Assembly: GCA_947504185.1 (NCBI GenBank)
Contig: CANNGJ010000024.1
Coordinates: 1-41,954, forward strand
Length of the DNA: 41,954 nt
From: an uncultured Tenacibaculum sp.
GTDB lineage: Bacteria > Bacteroidota > Bacteroidia > Flavobacteriales > Flavobacteriaceae
Direction: 5' to 3'
Shown here: one piece after another, positions 15,430 to 23,994 of the stretch
Layout of the letters: each line of letters starts with the position of its first letter
Position numbering within the stretch: position 1 is the stretch's first letter
The notes under the pieces: model-generated
Told to the model about the DNA's origin: nothing
Database searches by the model: none
The model's input: only the letters and a program-made list of their open reading frames with translations
Program-made: the position numbers and the translations under genes

Positions 15430-16527
15430 TTACAAATTATTTTCAACTTGTAATCTTACAATTTTTGATACTTTGTTTTTAAGTAAGTAGTTTTTTATAA
15501 TAGTCTTTGCGAGTTCTTTATTCTCAACAGGAGTAATCATCGATTTTAAAATAGACATTTGATTTTCTTGAAATGCTAAATTGGTATAAGCATAACCAAT
15601 AACTTGATTATTCTCAACTAAAATAACCGCATGTTCTTCAGGAATACGCCCTTTATCGATGATTAATAAATTATCATGATTAAAGTCTTTATCCGTTATT
15701 TTCTTTTTACGAATAATATTAAATTTAGGTTTTAGCTTTTCTAATTCTACATGATATTTTAATCGAGTAAAAAGTAAATTACCAGTTTCTTCATAGCTAA
15801 CATCGTTAATTCTTTTAATGATTTTCTGTGCCTTACTAGTATCTTTTAAAAAGAGTTTATTTACTTCTTGTTTTAAGTTTTTACCTCTACCTATAAAAAT
15901 AATATTACCTTCTTGATTATGAACATAAAATACTCCTTGAGTTTCTGGTAACTTATCAAGAATCTTTACATAACGTTGCTTTTCTTGTCTGTTATCATGA
16001 TATTTAATTGAATGTTGAATAATATCTTTATCAACATCTTTTTCTAATAATAATTTAAACAGTTGCACAGTTGCTAAAGCATCTCCATTTGCTCTATGAC
16101 GATCGGACATTGGTATACCTAAAAACCTGCATAATTTACCTAAACTATGTGAAGGAGCTTCTGGGATTAGTTTTTTACTTAATGCTACTGTGCATATAGT
16201 ATTTTTTTTATAGTCATATCCCAAACGCCTAAATTCTGTACCTAAAATTCTATAATCAAAAGCAGCATTATGTGCAACAAGAGTACAATCTTTAGTGATT
16301 TCTACTATTCGTTTTGCTACCTCATGAAATTTAGGAGCATTACGTAACATTTTATTGTTAATACCTGTAAGTTTAACAACAAACTCTTGAATCTCCTTTT
16401 CAGGATTTACTAGACTAATAAATTGATCTATAATTTGATGACCATCAAATTTATGAATAGCAATTTCGGTAATGCCTTCTTCATTAAATTTCCCTCCTGT
16501 AGTTTCAATATCTAAAATTGCGTACAA
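15430..16527 (-). CDS. DnaQ-like 3'-5' exonuclease fused to GIY-YIG-like domain
   Basis: 365 residues in two parts. The N-terminal DEDDh exonuclease (1-165) shows DIETTG (Asp6, Glu8), VAHNAAFDYRIL, and HRANGDALAT with the general-base His and last Asp. The second part (about 195-280) resembles a UvrC/Cho GIY-YIG nuclease: GVFYVHNQEGNIIFIGRGKNLK keeps the key Arg, but the first Tyr is Phe and the YIG is FIG. The fusion recalls bacterial proteins in which an epsilon-like exonuclease is joined to a UvrC-type nuclease, suggesting repair. It is somewhat shorter than the 450-residue forms I recall. Confidence 0.85.
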   Translation of the reverse strand: MYAILDIETTGGKFNEEGITEIAIHKFDGHQIIDQFISLVNPEKEIQEFVVKLTGINNKMLRNAPKFHEVAKRIVEITKDCTLVAHNAAFDYRILGTEFRRLGYDYKKNTICTVALSKKLIPEAPSHSLGKLCRFLGIPMSDRHRANGDALATVQLFKLLLEKDVDKDIIQHSIKYHDNRQEKQRYVKILDKLPETQGVFYVHNQEGNIIFIGRGKNLKQEVNKLFLKDTSKAQKIIKRINDVSYEETGNLLFTRLKYHVELEKLKPKFNIIRKKKITDKDFNHDNLLIIDKGRIPEEHAVILVENNQVIGYAYTNLAFQENQMSILKSMITPVENKELAKTIIKNYLLKNKVSKIVRLQVENNL

Positions 16528-16557
16528 TCCTTTTTCTTTTAGCTGATTAATGTAAAA

Positions 16558-17238
16558 CTAAACAATATAATTCCTAACTCCAAAAATAGAACTACCAATA
16601 CGAACCATATTGCTTCCATTTTCTATAGCCAATTGATAATCACCACTCATTCCCATTGAAAGAGTTGATAAATTCGGGTATTTTTCCTGATTTTTAGAAT
16701 AGAAGTTTTTTAACGACGAAAATTCATCTGTTAATTGCTCTTGATCATCAGTAAATGTAGCCATACCCATTAAGCCTACAATCTTAACATTTTCTAATTC
16801 TGATAATTCTTCTGAAGATATGATATCTTCAATGTCAGAAAATGATAATCCAAATTTAGTGTCTTCTTTAGCAATTCTTGCTTGTAGCAAACAATTAATT
16901 ATTCTATCGTGTTTTTTTGCTTGCTTATTAATTTCTTTAAGCGTTTTAAAACTATCTACACCATGAATCAAATTAACAAAATGCGCCATGTACTTTACCT
17001 TATTACGCTGTAAATGCCCAATCATATGCCATTCGATGTCTTTTGATAGAGCATCGAATTTAGTAACCATTTCTTGAATTTTATTCTCTCCAAAAACTCG
17101 CTGACCAGCATCATATGCTTCTTGTATGTCTGCAATCGGTTTTGTTTTAGAAACTGCAACTAGTGTTACATTCTCAGGTAAAGTAGATTTTATTTTTTGA
17201 AGATTTTCTTTAATTCCAGTTATCATATCAAAACTCAT
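16558..17238 (-). CDS. YggS-family PLP homeostasis protein
   Basis: 226 residues folded as the alanine-racemase-type PLP barrel without the second domain. The PLP lysine is Lys31 in VAVSKTKP. Further signatures are FGENKIQEM, EWHMIGHLQRNK, and the phosphate-binding LSMGMSGDYQLAI near residue 195. Family members buffer free PLP and affect amino-acid pools. The first ATG overlaps the DUF1015 stop by 11 bases; a second ATG four codons in (17226) would remove the overlap and is an equally good start. Its place after serC/serA, which includes a PLP enzyme, is suggestive. Confidence 0.92.
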   Translation of the reverse strand: MSFDMITGIKENLQKIKSTLPENVTLVAVSKTKPIADIQEAYDAGQRVFGENKIQEMVTKFDALSKDIEWHMIGHLQRNKVKYMAHFVNLIHGVDSFKTLKEINKQAKKHDRIINCLLQARIAKEDTKFGLSFSDIEDIISSEELSELENVKIVGLMGMATFTDDQEQLTDEFSSLKNFYSKNQEKYPNLSTLSMGMSGDYQLAIENGSNMVRIGSSIFGVRNYIV

Positions 17239-18466
17239 AAATAGTTAAAGCACTTCTTAATTTTGGTTCTATGTAAGTAGTTTTAGGAGGCATTAATAAA
17301 TCTGCATCAACAATCGTTTTTAATTCATTAATATCTGTTGGTAACATACCAAATGACACTTTAAAATCTCCACTATCTACTTTTGTTTTCAGTTCCAAAC
17401 CATCCGATTTATCTTGAGAATATAAAATTTTAGAAGCATTTCTAATATCATTAATTCCTAAAATAGGTTTTAATACTGTGGTGTATAAAATTTGAGCATC
17501 TAATTGACTTAAAGAATCTGTAAAATTATAGGCTGATTTACGTAAATACAAAGCGTAAAACTCTCCATTTAAATACATACTAAAATGGTGCTTCTCTTTA
17601 GGTTTGTATAATTCTTGACCTCGGTTTTCAATTCTAAAAAAAGTATCTAACTCAATCAAGAATTCATCTGGGGTTAAACCATTTAAATCTTTTATAAATC
17701 GATTGAATTCATAAATACTTAATTGGCTTTCTGGAAGTAAATAACTCATAAAAAAGTTATAATCTTCATCACCAGTATGATTTGGATTTTCTTTTTCTAA
17801 ACGTTGTGCTAATAGACAAGAAGATGTTGAACGATGATGACCATCAGCAATATATAATGTATCAACATTTGCAAACGCATTTGCAATTTGTTGAACATCA
17901 CTTTTATCATTTACAACCCATAATAAATGTGTGTCTTTATCAGTAGTTGCAAATTGATATTCAGGTCTTTTGTTTTTATATTTTTGAATAACTCCATCAA
18001 TAGAATCGTTATCTGGGTAGGTGAGGAGTACTGGTTCTGCATTGAAGCCTGTATTCTTCAAATAATTTTCAAACAATAATTCACGTTCTCTTAAAGTACC
18101 TTCATGCTTCTTAATAACATTATTATGATAATCATTAACTGAAGTGGCAGCGATGATTCCGCAAAAAGAATTGGTAGGTGTTATCTTTTGGTAAATATAA
18201 AAACCTGGTGTTTTATCTTGAGTAAAGATGTCATCTTCTTTAAACTCTAAATAACGATTGTGTACCAATTTAAAACGTTGCTCTCCACTAATGTCTTGTT
18301 TATGATATTTATAGCCTGGGTTAATAACATGTAAAAATGTATATGGATTAAATGCTAGTTTAGCATCTAACATTTCAGGAGTATAAATCTCATAAGATTT
18401 AGAGGAAACTAAAGCTACTTTATCTCTTGTAGCTCTTACTGCTTTAAAAGGTTTTACAATTGCCAT
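17228..18466 (-). CDS. DUF1015 family protein
   Basis: Conserved cytosolic protein of 412 residues. Signatures are IVKPFKAVRATRDKVALVSS at the start, NPYTFLHVI, the central ADGHHRSTSS (about 204-213), and FGMLPTDINELKTIVDA near the end. The biochemical role is not established. It is tightly packed behind serA (3 bases) and overlaps YggS, and I recall DUF1015 genes next to serA/serC in many phyla. A role linked to phosphoserine or serine metabolism is therefore a reasonable inference. No serB phosphatase is visible in the window. Confidence 0.9.
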   Translation of the reverse strand: MAIVKPFKAVRATRDKVALVSSKSYEIYTPEMLDAKLAFNPYTFLHVINPGYKYHKQDISGEQRFKLVHNRYLEFKEDDIFTQDKTPGFYIYQKITPTNSFCGIIAATSVNDYHNNVIKKHEGTLRERELLFENYLKNTGFNAEPVLLTYPDNDSIDGVIQKYKNKRPEYQFATTDKDTHLLWVVNDKSDVQQIANAFANVDTLYIADGHHRSTSSCLLAQRLEKENPNHTGDEDYNFFMSYLLPESQLSIYEFNRFIKDLNGLTPDEFLIELDTFFRIENRGQELYKPKEKHHFSMYLNGEFYALYLRKSAYNFTDSLSQLDAQILYTTVLKPILGINDIRNASKILYSQDKSDGLELKTKVDSGDFKVSFGMLPTDINELKTIVDADLLMPPKTTYIEPKLRSALTIYEF

Positions 18467-18469
18467 AAA

Positions 18470-19423
18470 TTATTCTGAAAGTAATTCGATAATTTGTTTT
18501 GCTAACTCTAAGCCTATTCTATCTTGAGCTTCAATAGTTGAAGCACCAATATGTGGTGTAAAAGAAATCTCAGGATTCATTAATAACTGAATTTCTGGAG
18601 TTGGTTCATTTTCAAAAACATCTAATCCTGCGTATTTTACTTTACCACTTTCAATAGCATTTACTAAAGCTACTTCATCAATAGTACCTCCTCGTGATGT
18701 GTTAATGATACCAACACCATCTTTCATTGAATTAAATTGATCTTCTTTTAAAATATATTCTTCTTGAGAAGGAACATGCAACGTTATAAAATCAGCAGTT
18801 TTTAATACCTCATTAACAGGTTGCGATATTATATCGATTTCGATTGATTGTCCGTTAAAGAAGGAAATATTTATGTTTTGCTGCTCAATTAAAGAGTCAG
18901 CAGCAATTACATTCATTCCAATACCTAAAGCTATTTTTGCTACTTCTTGCCCAATATTTCCTAATCCAATAATTCCTAATGTTTTACCGTTCAGTTCAAC
19001 ACCATTAGAAAATTGTTTTTTTAATACTTTAAAGCGAGAATCTCCTTCTAAAGGCATATCACGATTAGATTGATGTAAAAAGCGCGTCATTCCGAATAAA
19101 TGAGCAAATACTAATTCGGCAACAGCATTCGATGAAGCAGATGGAGTGTTAATAACATGAACTCCATTATCAGTAGCATAATCAACATCAATATTATCCA
19201 TACCAACACCTGCGCGACCAATTAGTTTAATACTCGGACAAGCTTCTATTAATTCTTGACGAACTTGAGTTGCACTTCGTACTATAATTGCATCTATATT
19301 GTGTTCGTTAATATAGTTTTCTAATTGATTTTGAGCAACCTTAGTTGTAATTACTTCAAATCCTCCTTTTTCTAAAGCTTCTTTACCGCTGTTAGAAATT
19401 CCATCGTTTGCTAATATTTTCAT
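18470..19423 (-). CDS. serA: D-3-phosphoglycerate dehydrogenase
   Basis: NAD-dependent first step of serine synthesis. The 317 residues have a substrate domain split by the Rossmann domain LGIIGLGNIGQEVAK (about 150-164). The catalytic trio of the 2-hydroxyacid dehydrogenase family is visible: Arg in NTSRGGTIDE, Glu in FENEPTPE, His in FTPHIGAST. It lacks C-terminal ACT or ASB domains, so it is the short type without serine feedback through ACT. It follows serC after 1 base, which fixes the substrate as phosphoglycerate rather than another hydroxyacid. Confidence 0.94.
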   Translation of the reverse strand: MKILANDGISNSGKEALEKGGFEVITTKVAQNQLENYINEHNIDAIIVRSATQVRQELIEACPSIKLIGRAGVGMDNIDVDYATDNGVHVINTPSASSNAVAELVFAHLFGMTRFLHQSNRDMPLEGDSRFKVLKKQFSNGVELNGKTLGIIGLGNIGQEVAKIALGIGMNVIAADSLIEQQNINISFFNGQSIEIDIISQPVNEVLKTADFITLHVPSQEEYILKEDQFNSMKDGVGIINTSRGGTIDEVALVNAIESGKVKYAGLDVFENEPTPEIQLLMNPEISFTPHIGASTIEAQDRIGLELAKQIIELLSE

Positions 19424-19424
19424 T

Positions 19425-20489
19425 CTATGCTTTTCGTTCTAATTCTTGCATTACATTTACTAATGCTTGTACGCTATATAATGGCAATGCGTTATACATA
19501 CTTGCTCTATATCCGCCAACGCTTCTGTGACCATTTAAACCATTAATATCGGCTTCTTTCCACATGGCATCGAACTTTTCTATTAATTTTTCATTAGTTA
19601 AATTAAAGGTAGCGTTCATATGACTACGATCTTCTTTAACTGCAAAACCTTTAAATAAAGGATTTCTATCTATTTCGCTATATAAAAGAGCTGATTTCTG
19701 TTCGTTTACTTTTTCTATAAATTCTATTCCTCCTAACTCTTTTAACCATTCTAAGGTTAACATTGACGTGTATACAGCAAAAACAGGAGGGGTGTTAAAC
19801 ATACTGTCTTTATCAATAAAAACTTGATAGTTTAACATTGAAGGAATGGTACGTTCTACTTTTCCTAAAACATCTTCTTTTACAACGACTAATGTAGTTC
19901 CTGCTGGACCCATATTTTTTTGAGCTCCTGCATAGATTAAATCAAATTTTGAGAAATCTAATTGACGAGAAAAAATATCAGAACTCATATCACAAATCAT
20001 AGGAACTGAAGCCTCAGGGAAACTTTTAATTTGTGTTCCGTAGATAGTATTGTTACTTGTACAGTGAAAATAATCTACATCATTTGGTATTTCATATCCT
20101 TTTGGAATATAATTGAAGTTTTTATCTTTTGAAGAAGCTACTTCAATTAAATCACCAAATAATTTAGCTTCTTTAATAGCTTTCGAACTCCAAGTTCCAG
20201 TATTTAAATAGGCTGCTTTTTTATTTAATAAGTTATAAGCAGTCATTAAAAACTGAGCACTAGCACCACCTTGTAAAAAAAGTGCTTTATACCCTTTGTT
20301 TTCTAATCCTAATAATTCTAAAACTAAACTACGAGCATTCTCTATAACATCAACAAAAGGTTTACTTCTGTGTGATATTTCGATTAAAGAAAGATTATCA
20401 TCATTAAAATTGATAATAGCTTCAGAAGCTTTTTGTAACACTTCTTCAGGTAAAATACATGGTCCTGCGCTAAAGTTATGCTTTTTCAT
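19425..20489 (-). CDS. serC: Phosphoserine aminotransferase
   Basis: PLP enzyme making 3-phosphoserine from 3-phosphohydroxypyruvate, second step of serine synthesis. The 354 residues open with KKHNFSAGPCILPEEVL, a SerC hallmark. SHRSKPF, LFLQGGASAQF and TGTWSSKA supply substrate and cofactor contacts. The PLP lysine is in IYAGAQKNMGPAG (about residue 195). The C-terminal NGHRSVGGYRASMYNALP is conserved. Length is typical of the family. Together with serA 1 base downstream it forms the serine pathway core. Confidence 0.97.
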   Translation of the reverse strand: MKKHNFSAGPCILPEEVLQKASEAIINFNDDNLSLIEISHRSKPFVDVIENARSLVLELLGLENKGYKALFLQGGASAQFLMTAYNLLNKKAAYLNTGTWSSKAIKEAKLFGDLIEVASSKDKNFNYIPKGYEIPNDVDYFHCTSNNTIYGTQIKSFPEASVPMICDMSSDIFSRQLDFSKFDLIYAGAQKNMGPAGTTLVVVKEDVLGKVERTIPSMLNYQVFIDKDSMFNTPPVFAVYTSMLTLEWLKELGGIEFIEKVNEQKSALLYSEIDRNPLFKGFAVKEDRSHMNATFNLTNEKLIEKFDAMWKEADINGLNGHRSVGGYRASMYNALPLYSVQALVNVMQELERKA

Positions 20490-20543
20490 TAGTTAGTTGT
20501 GTTTTGTTACAACAAAGGTGCAAAATTTATAAAGAGTTATTCT

Positions 20544-21605
20544 TTAAATTTTTGATAAAAATTCTAAAGTATTTACTCCATCAGCATAATCCCATAATTG
20601 TGGATTTTGCGTTTGTCCGAAAGCAATTTCATTTTCAATAAAATCTTTTGCTACTATACATTGAATTTGTTCACGATCTTCCCAAAGTTTTATTTTTAAA
20701 TCATCAATATTATCGTAATATTCATAAAAAACAGAAGCAATAGGAGAGGCGTAGCTTTGATCTTCTTTAATCATTAAAAAACCATTTTCTAAAATATCAA
20801 ACTCACTCATTAAATACACAGCTTTATTATAATCGTAATTATTAGCGTATTTAGTGTTGTTGATAATTTCTTGCTGATTGAACATTCCTTTAAAAAAGGT
20901 ATCAAAATCATATCCTTTTGGAACAAATAATTTAGAAACCGAACGACAGCCTAAACCGAAATAACGAAAAACATCTTCGCTCAGATTTTCAAAATCTTGT
21001 TCTGATTCATTTCCAGTAATTACTGCAAGTGAATTTCTACTTTTTCTGATAATACTCGGTTTATCTTTAAAATAGTATTCAAAATAACGAGCGGTATTAT
21101 TGCTTCCTGTTGCAATTACAGCATCAAAACCTGTAAGTTTTTGTTCAGTAAATTCTATTTGACCTTTTAATTCAGGCTCAACATACTCTAAATATTTTGC
21201 TAAAAAAGGCAGTAAATGTTTATCGTTAGATGATTGCTTAACTAAAACTGAATGTCCAGAAATTAAAACAGAAAGAAAATCATGAAATCCAACTAAAGGA
21301 ATATTTCCAGCCATAATAACAGCAACCTTTTGGCTCTTATTATTGCCTAAGCTCTCGTTAACAATCCATTTATTAATATTCTCTTGGGTTAATGCTTTCG
21401 ACCAGCTTTCGGTAGCAAATAACAAGTTTTCTTTGGTAAACCAAGTATTATTTTCTCCAGCAATTTTTAATTGATGTTTAAATCCATCAAAAAACAAATC
21501 GTTGTGCTCAATGTTTTCTTTCTTTACAATTCCTTTTTGAGAGAATTGGCTTAAAAAAACACCTAATTTTACAAAAGCAGAGATTCTATTTTGGATTGTA
21601 TCCAT
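20544..21605 (-). CDS. LuxC-type acyl-CoA reductase
   Basis: 353 residues of the acyl-CoA reductase family (aldehyde-dehydrogenase-like fold). GNIPLVGFHDFLSVLISGH and FDAVIATGSNNTARYFE mark the nucleotide-binding part. GLGCRSVSKLFVP carries the cysteine expected as catalytic nucleophile. Members reduce acyl-CoA to aldehyde, but this single-gene flavobacterial type has no luxD/E or lux genes nearby and its substrate is unknown. It is first in the minus-strand run, 54 bases before serC, and is transcribed divergently from the ferredoxin gene across only 71 bases. The ferredoxin is a possible redox partner (inference). Confidence 0.88.
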   Translation of the reverse strand: MDTIQNRISAFVKLGVFLSQFSQKGIVKKENIEHNDLFFDGFKHQLKIAGENNTWFTKENLLFATESWSKALTQENINKWIVNESLGNNKSQKVAVIMAGNIPLVGFHDFLSVLISGHSVLVKQSSNDKHLLPFLAKYLEYVEPELKGQIEFTEQKLTGFDAVIATGSNNTARYFEYYFKDKPSIIRKSRNSLAVITGNESEQDFENLSEDVFRYFGLGCRSVSKLFVPKGYDFDTFFKGMFNQQEIINNTKYANNYDYNKAVYLMSEFDILENGFLMIKEDQSYASPIASVFYEYYDNIDDLKIKLWEDREQIQCIVAKDFIENEIAFGQTQNPQLWDYADGVNTLEFLSKI

Positions 21606-21610
21606 TTATT

Positions 21611-21641
21611 TTGTTTATAAATTAATTTGGAACTATTTTTG
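21611..21641 (+). promoter_or_regulatory. Promoter of the ferredoxin gene
   Basis: TTG at 21611-21613 and a perfect TAnnTTTG box, TATTTTTG at 21634-21641, are 20 bases apart. This is the best full match to the Bacteroidota promoter in the window. A start near 21648 would leave about 30 bases of leader. TTTGCGCTTGCAAAG just after it is a small dyad (TTTGC/GCAAA). Confidence 0.7.
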
Positions 21642-21676
21642 CGCTTGCAAAGTTACAAAACTGAAAGAGATTTATT

Positions 21677-22027
21677 ATGGCAATTATTATAACAGATGAA
21701 TGTATAAATTGTGGGGCTTGTGAACCTGAATGCCCGAATACAGCAATTTATGAAGGAGCAGATGATTGGAAGTATGCTGATGGTACTGATTTAGAAGGTG
21801 ATGTTATTTTACCAAATGGTAAAAAAGCAAATGCAGATGAAGATCAAGAACCAATTTCTGATGAAATATATTATATCGTAGCAGATAAATGTACAGAATG
21901 TAAAGGGTTTCATGAAGAGCCTCAATGTGCAGCTGTATGTCCTGTTGATTGTTGTGTACCTGATGATGACAATGTAGAAACAGAAGAAGAATTATTAGCT
22001 AAGCAAAGTTTTATGCATAACGAATAG
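21677..22027 (+). CDS. Two-cluster 4Fe-4S ferredoxin
   Basis: Acidic electron carrier of 116 residues. The first cluster motif is [12 protein letters not shown] (Cys9, 12, 15, 19). The second is C-x2-C-x8-C-x3-CP (CTEC...CAAVCP), with the longer loop seen in Allochromatium-type and YfhL-type ferredoxins. About 45 acidic residues are inserted between the two halves (residues 24-68). It ends with an acidic tail. A promoter and a strong terminator flank it, so it is a single-gene transcript. Conserved near serC/acyl-CoA reductase in flavobacteria by recall; the redox partner is unknown. Confidence 0.93.
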   Translation: MAIIITDECINCGACEPECPNTAIYEGADDWKYADGTDLEGDVILPNGKKANADEDQEPISDEIYYIVADKCTECKGFHEEPQCAAVCPVDCCVPDDDNVETEEELLAKQSFMHNE

Positions 22028-22050
22028 TGTATTAGCTTTAAAAAAAATAA

Positions 22051-22079
22051 ATCCCAAATAAATAATTTGGGATTTTTTT
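22051..22079 (+). terminator. Terminator after the ferredoxin gene
   Basis: A perfect 9-bp stem, ATCCCAAAT (22051-22059) with ATTTGGGAT (22065-22073), has a 5-base AAATA loop and is followed by six further T residues. It lies 24 bases after the ferredoxin stop. Confidence 0.9.
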
Positions 22080-22105
22080 ATATCTAAATTTGAGAAGAAA
22101 ACAAC

Positions 22106-22113
22106 TATATTTG
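22106..22113 (+). promoter_or_regulatory. Promoter -7 box of ychF
   Basis: TATATTTG is an exact TAnnTTTG match, followed by the dyad TTTGCACTCGCAAA. It lies 29 bases before the ychF start. The nearest upstream TTG (22090-22092) is only 13 bases away, closer than usual. Confidence 0.55.
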
Positions 22114-22142
22114 CACTCGCAAATTTTCAATAAAACAATAGA

Positions 22143-23234
22143 ATGAAAGCTGGAATTGTAGGATTACCAAACGTAGGAAAATCAACTTTATTTAACTGTT
22201 TATCTAATGCAAAAGCGCAAAGTGCAAACTTTCCTTTTTGTACTATAGAACCTAATATTGGAGTTGTTAATGTACCAGATACTCGTTTAGAAAAATTAGA
22301 GGAGCTAGTTAATCCAGAAAAAGTTTTACCAGCAACTGTGGAAATTGTTGATATTGCAGGATTAGTTAAAGGAGCAAGTAAAGGAGAAGGATTAGGAAAT
22401 CAGTTTTTAGCAAACATTCGTGAAACTGATGCTATTTTACATGTTTTACGTTGTTTTGATAACGATAATATTATTCACGTAGATAATTCGATAGATCCAG
22501 TAAGAGATAAAGAAACGATTGATATTGAACTACAATTAAAAGATTTAGAAACGGTTCAAAAACGTTTAGAGCGTGTAAAAAGAACTGCTAAAACTGGTAA
22601 TAAAGAAGCACAGATAGAACTAGAAATTTTATTAAAAGTAGAAGCTACTTTATTAGAAAGTAAATCGGTTCGTTCGTTAGAATTCTCGGAAAAAGAACTA
22701 GAACTTGTACAATCTTTACAATTTATTACAGCAAAACCAGTATTATATGTTTGTAATGTAGATGAAAACTCAGCAGTTTCAGGAAATGCATATGTTGATA
22801 AAGTAAAAGAAGCTGTAGCTCATGAAAATGCTGAAGTAATTGTGCTAGCCGTAGGAACTGAAGCTGATATTACAGAGTTGGAAGATTATGAAGAGCGTCA
22901 AATGTTTTTAGCAGATATTGGTTTAGAAGAAGCTGGTGTTTCTCGTTTAATCCGTTCAGCATACAAATTATTAAATCTTCAAACGTATTTTACAGCTGGT
23001 GTAAAAGAAGTAAGAGCTTGGACAGTTTTTGTTGGAGCAACTGCACCACAAGCAGCAGGAGTTATTCATACTGATTTTGAAAAAGGATTCATTAGAGCAG
23101 AAACAATTAGTTATAGCGATTATGAAAAATATGGTAGCGAAGCTAAAGTAAAAGAAGCTGGTAGAATGCGTGTTGAAGGAAAAGATTATGTTGTGCAAGA
23201 CGGAGATGTTATGCATTTTAGATTTAACGTATAA
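22143..23234 (+). CDS. ychF: Redox-regulated ATPase YchF (Obg-like)
   Basis: Ribosome-associated P-loop NTPase of 363 residues. G1 is GLPNVGKST (7-15), the switch reads [13 protein letters not shown]3 is [21 protein letters not shown], and a TGS domain closes the protein ([13 protein letters not shown] to HFRFNV). The family prefers ATP over GTP and binds ribosomes; it is linked to oxidative-stress responses. Length and start are exactly typical. It has its own promoter-like box and is followed by a terminator. Confidence 0.96.
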   Translation: MKAGIVGLPNVGKSTLFNCLSNAKAQSANFPFCTIEPNIGVVNVPDTRLEKLEELVNPEKVLPATVEIVDIAGLVKGASKGEGLGNQFLANIRETDAILHVLRCFDNDNIIHVDNSIDPVRDKETIDIELQLKDLETVQKRLERVKRTAKTGNKEAQIELEILLKVEATLLESKSVRSLEFSEKELELVQSLQFITAKPVLYVCNVDENSAVSGNAYVDKVKEAVAHENAEVIVLAVGTEADITELEDYEERQMFLADIGLEEAGVSRLIRSAYKLLNLQTYFTAGVKEVRAWTVFVGATAPQAAGVIHTDFEKGFIRAETISYSDYEKYGSEAKVKEAGRMRVEGKDYVVQDGDVMHFRFNV

Positions 23235-23258
23235 TCTAAACTATTTATAAAAATCATA

Positions 23259-23290
23259 AACGCTATTGATGCAATTCAGTAGCGTTTTTT
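23259..23290 (+). terminator. Terminator after ychF
   Basis: The stem AACGCTATTG (23259-23268) with CAGTAGCGTT (23277-23286), one T-G pair and an 8-base loop, runs into seven T residues. An ATG at 23266 in the DUF2461 frame lies inside this hairpin, which argues against it as the real start. Confidence 0.88.
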
Positions 23291-23322
23291 TGTATCTTAG
23301 ATTTTTAAAATTCGAATACTTT

Positions 23323-23994
23323 ATGCAATTAGATAAAACCGCTTTTCAATTTTTAACGAAGTTAAATAACAATAATAATAGAGATTGGTTTGCCGACAAT
23401 AAAAAGTTTTATGATGCTTCTTTAGCAAACGCAAAAGATGTCTTTTCTAACATACATCAAAATTTAGAAAAGCATGATGATATTGAAAAGCAAAAAGTAT
23501 ATCGTATTTATAAAGATGTTCGTTTTTCTAAAGATAAAACGCCTTATAACCCAAGATTTGCTGTTTCTTACTCTAGAAGTGGGAAACAATTACGAGGTGG
23601 TTATTTTTTACAAATTAAACCAGGTGATACTGTTTTAGGAGGTGGATTTTGGCAACCTGAAAAAGATGATTTATTTCGTATTCGTAAAGAATTTGAATTA
23701 GATGATTCTGAAATTAGAGATATTTTAGCTGAAGAAAAATTTGTAAAATATTTTGGAGGTAAATTAGAAGGAGAAGAGTTAAAAACTGCTCCAAAAGGGT
23801 TTGATAAAGAACATAAATCAATCGATTTAATTCGTAAAAAAGGATTTATAGCTGTTCGTAAGTTTACAGATAAAGAAGTTCTTTCTCCAAATTTCATCAC
23901 CGAAATAGATAATTCATTTAAAGCTTTACGTCCTTATTTTAATTTAATGAGTGATATTTTAACAACCAATTTAAACGGGGAGAGTTTAATTTAA
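23323..23994 (+). CDS. DUF2461 family protein
   Basis: 223 residues from ATG 23323. An in-frame ATG at 23266 lies within the preceding terminator and is rejected. Family signatures are LTKLNNNNNRDWFADNKKFYD, KVYRIYKDVRFSKDKTPYNP and GGYFLQIKPGDTVLGGGFWQP (motifs quoted in part). DUF2461 proteins are widespread in Bacteroidota with no established activity. The last 9 bases overlap the convergent MATE gene. Confidence 0.9.
   Translation: MQLDKTAFQFLTKLNNNNNRDWFADNKKFYDASLANAKDVFSNIHQNLEKHDDIEKQKVYRIYKDVRFSKDKTPYNPRFAVSYSRSGKQLRGGYFLQIKPGDTVLGGGFWQPEKDDLFRIRKEFELDDSEIRDILAEEKFVKYFGGKLEGEELKTAPKGFDKEHKSIDLIRKKGFIAVRKFTDKEVLSPNFITEIDNSFKALRPYFNLMSDILTTNLNGESLI

Noticed and set aside
13664..16527. 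Defence or toxin system around the exonuclease, channel and miaA genes
   Set aside because: Each gene is a housekeeping or common flavobacterial type, and their order is a normal same-strand run with no mobility genes.
20544..21605. Bioluminescence (lux) locus because of the LuxC-type reductase
   Set aside because: No luxA, B, D or E is nearby; stand-alone acyl-CoA reductases are common in flavobacteria.
23266..23322. Longer N terminus for the DUF2461 protein
   Set aside because: The first ATG is within the ychF terminator hairpin, and the family-typical N terminus begins at ATG 23323.
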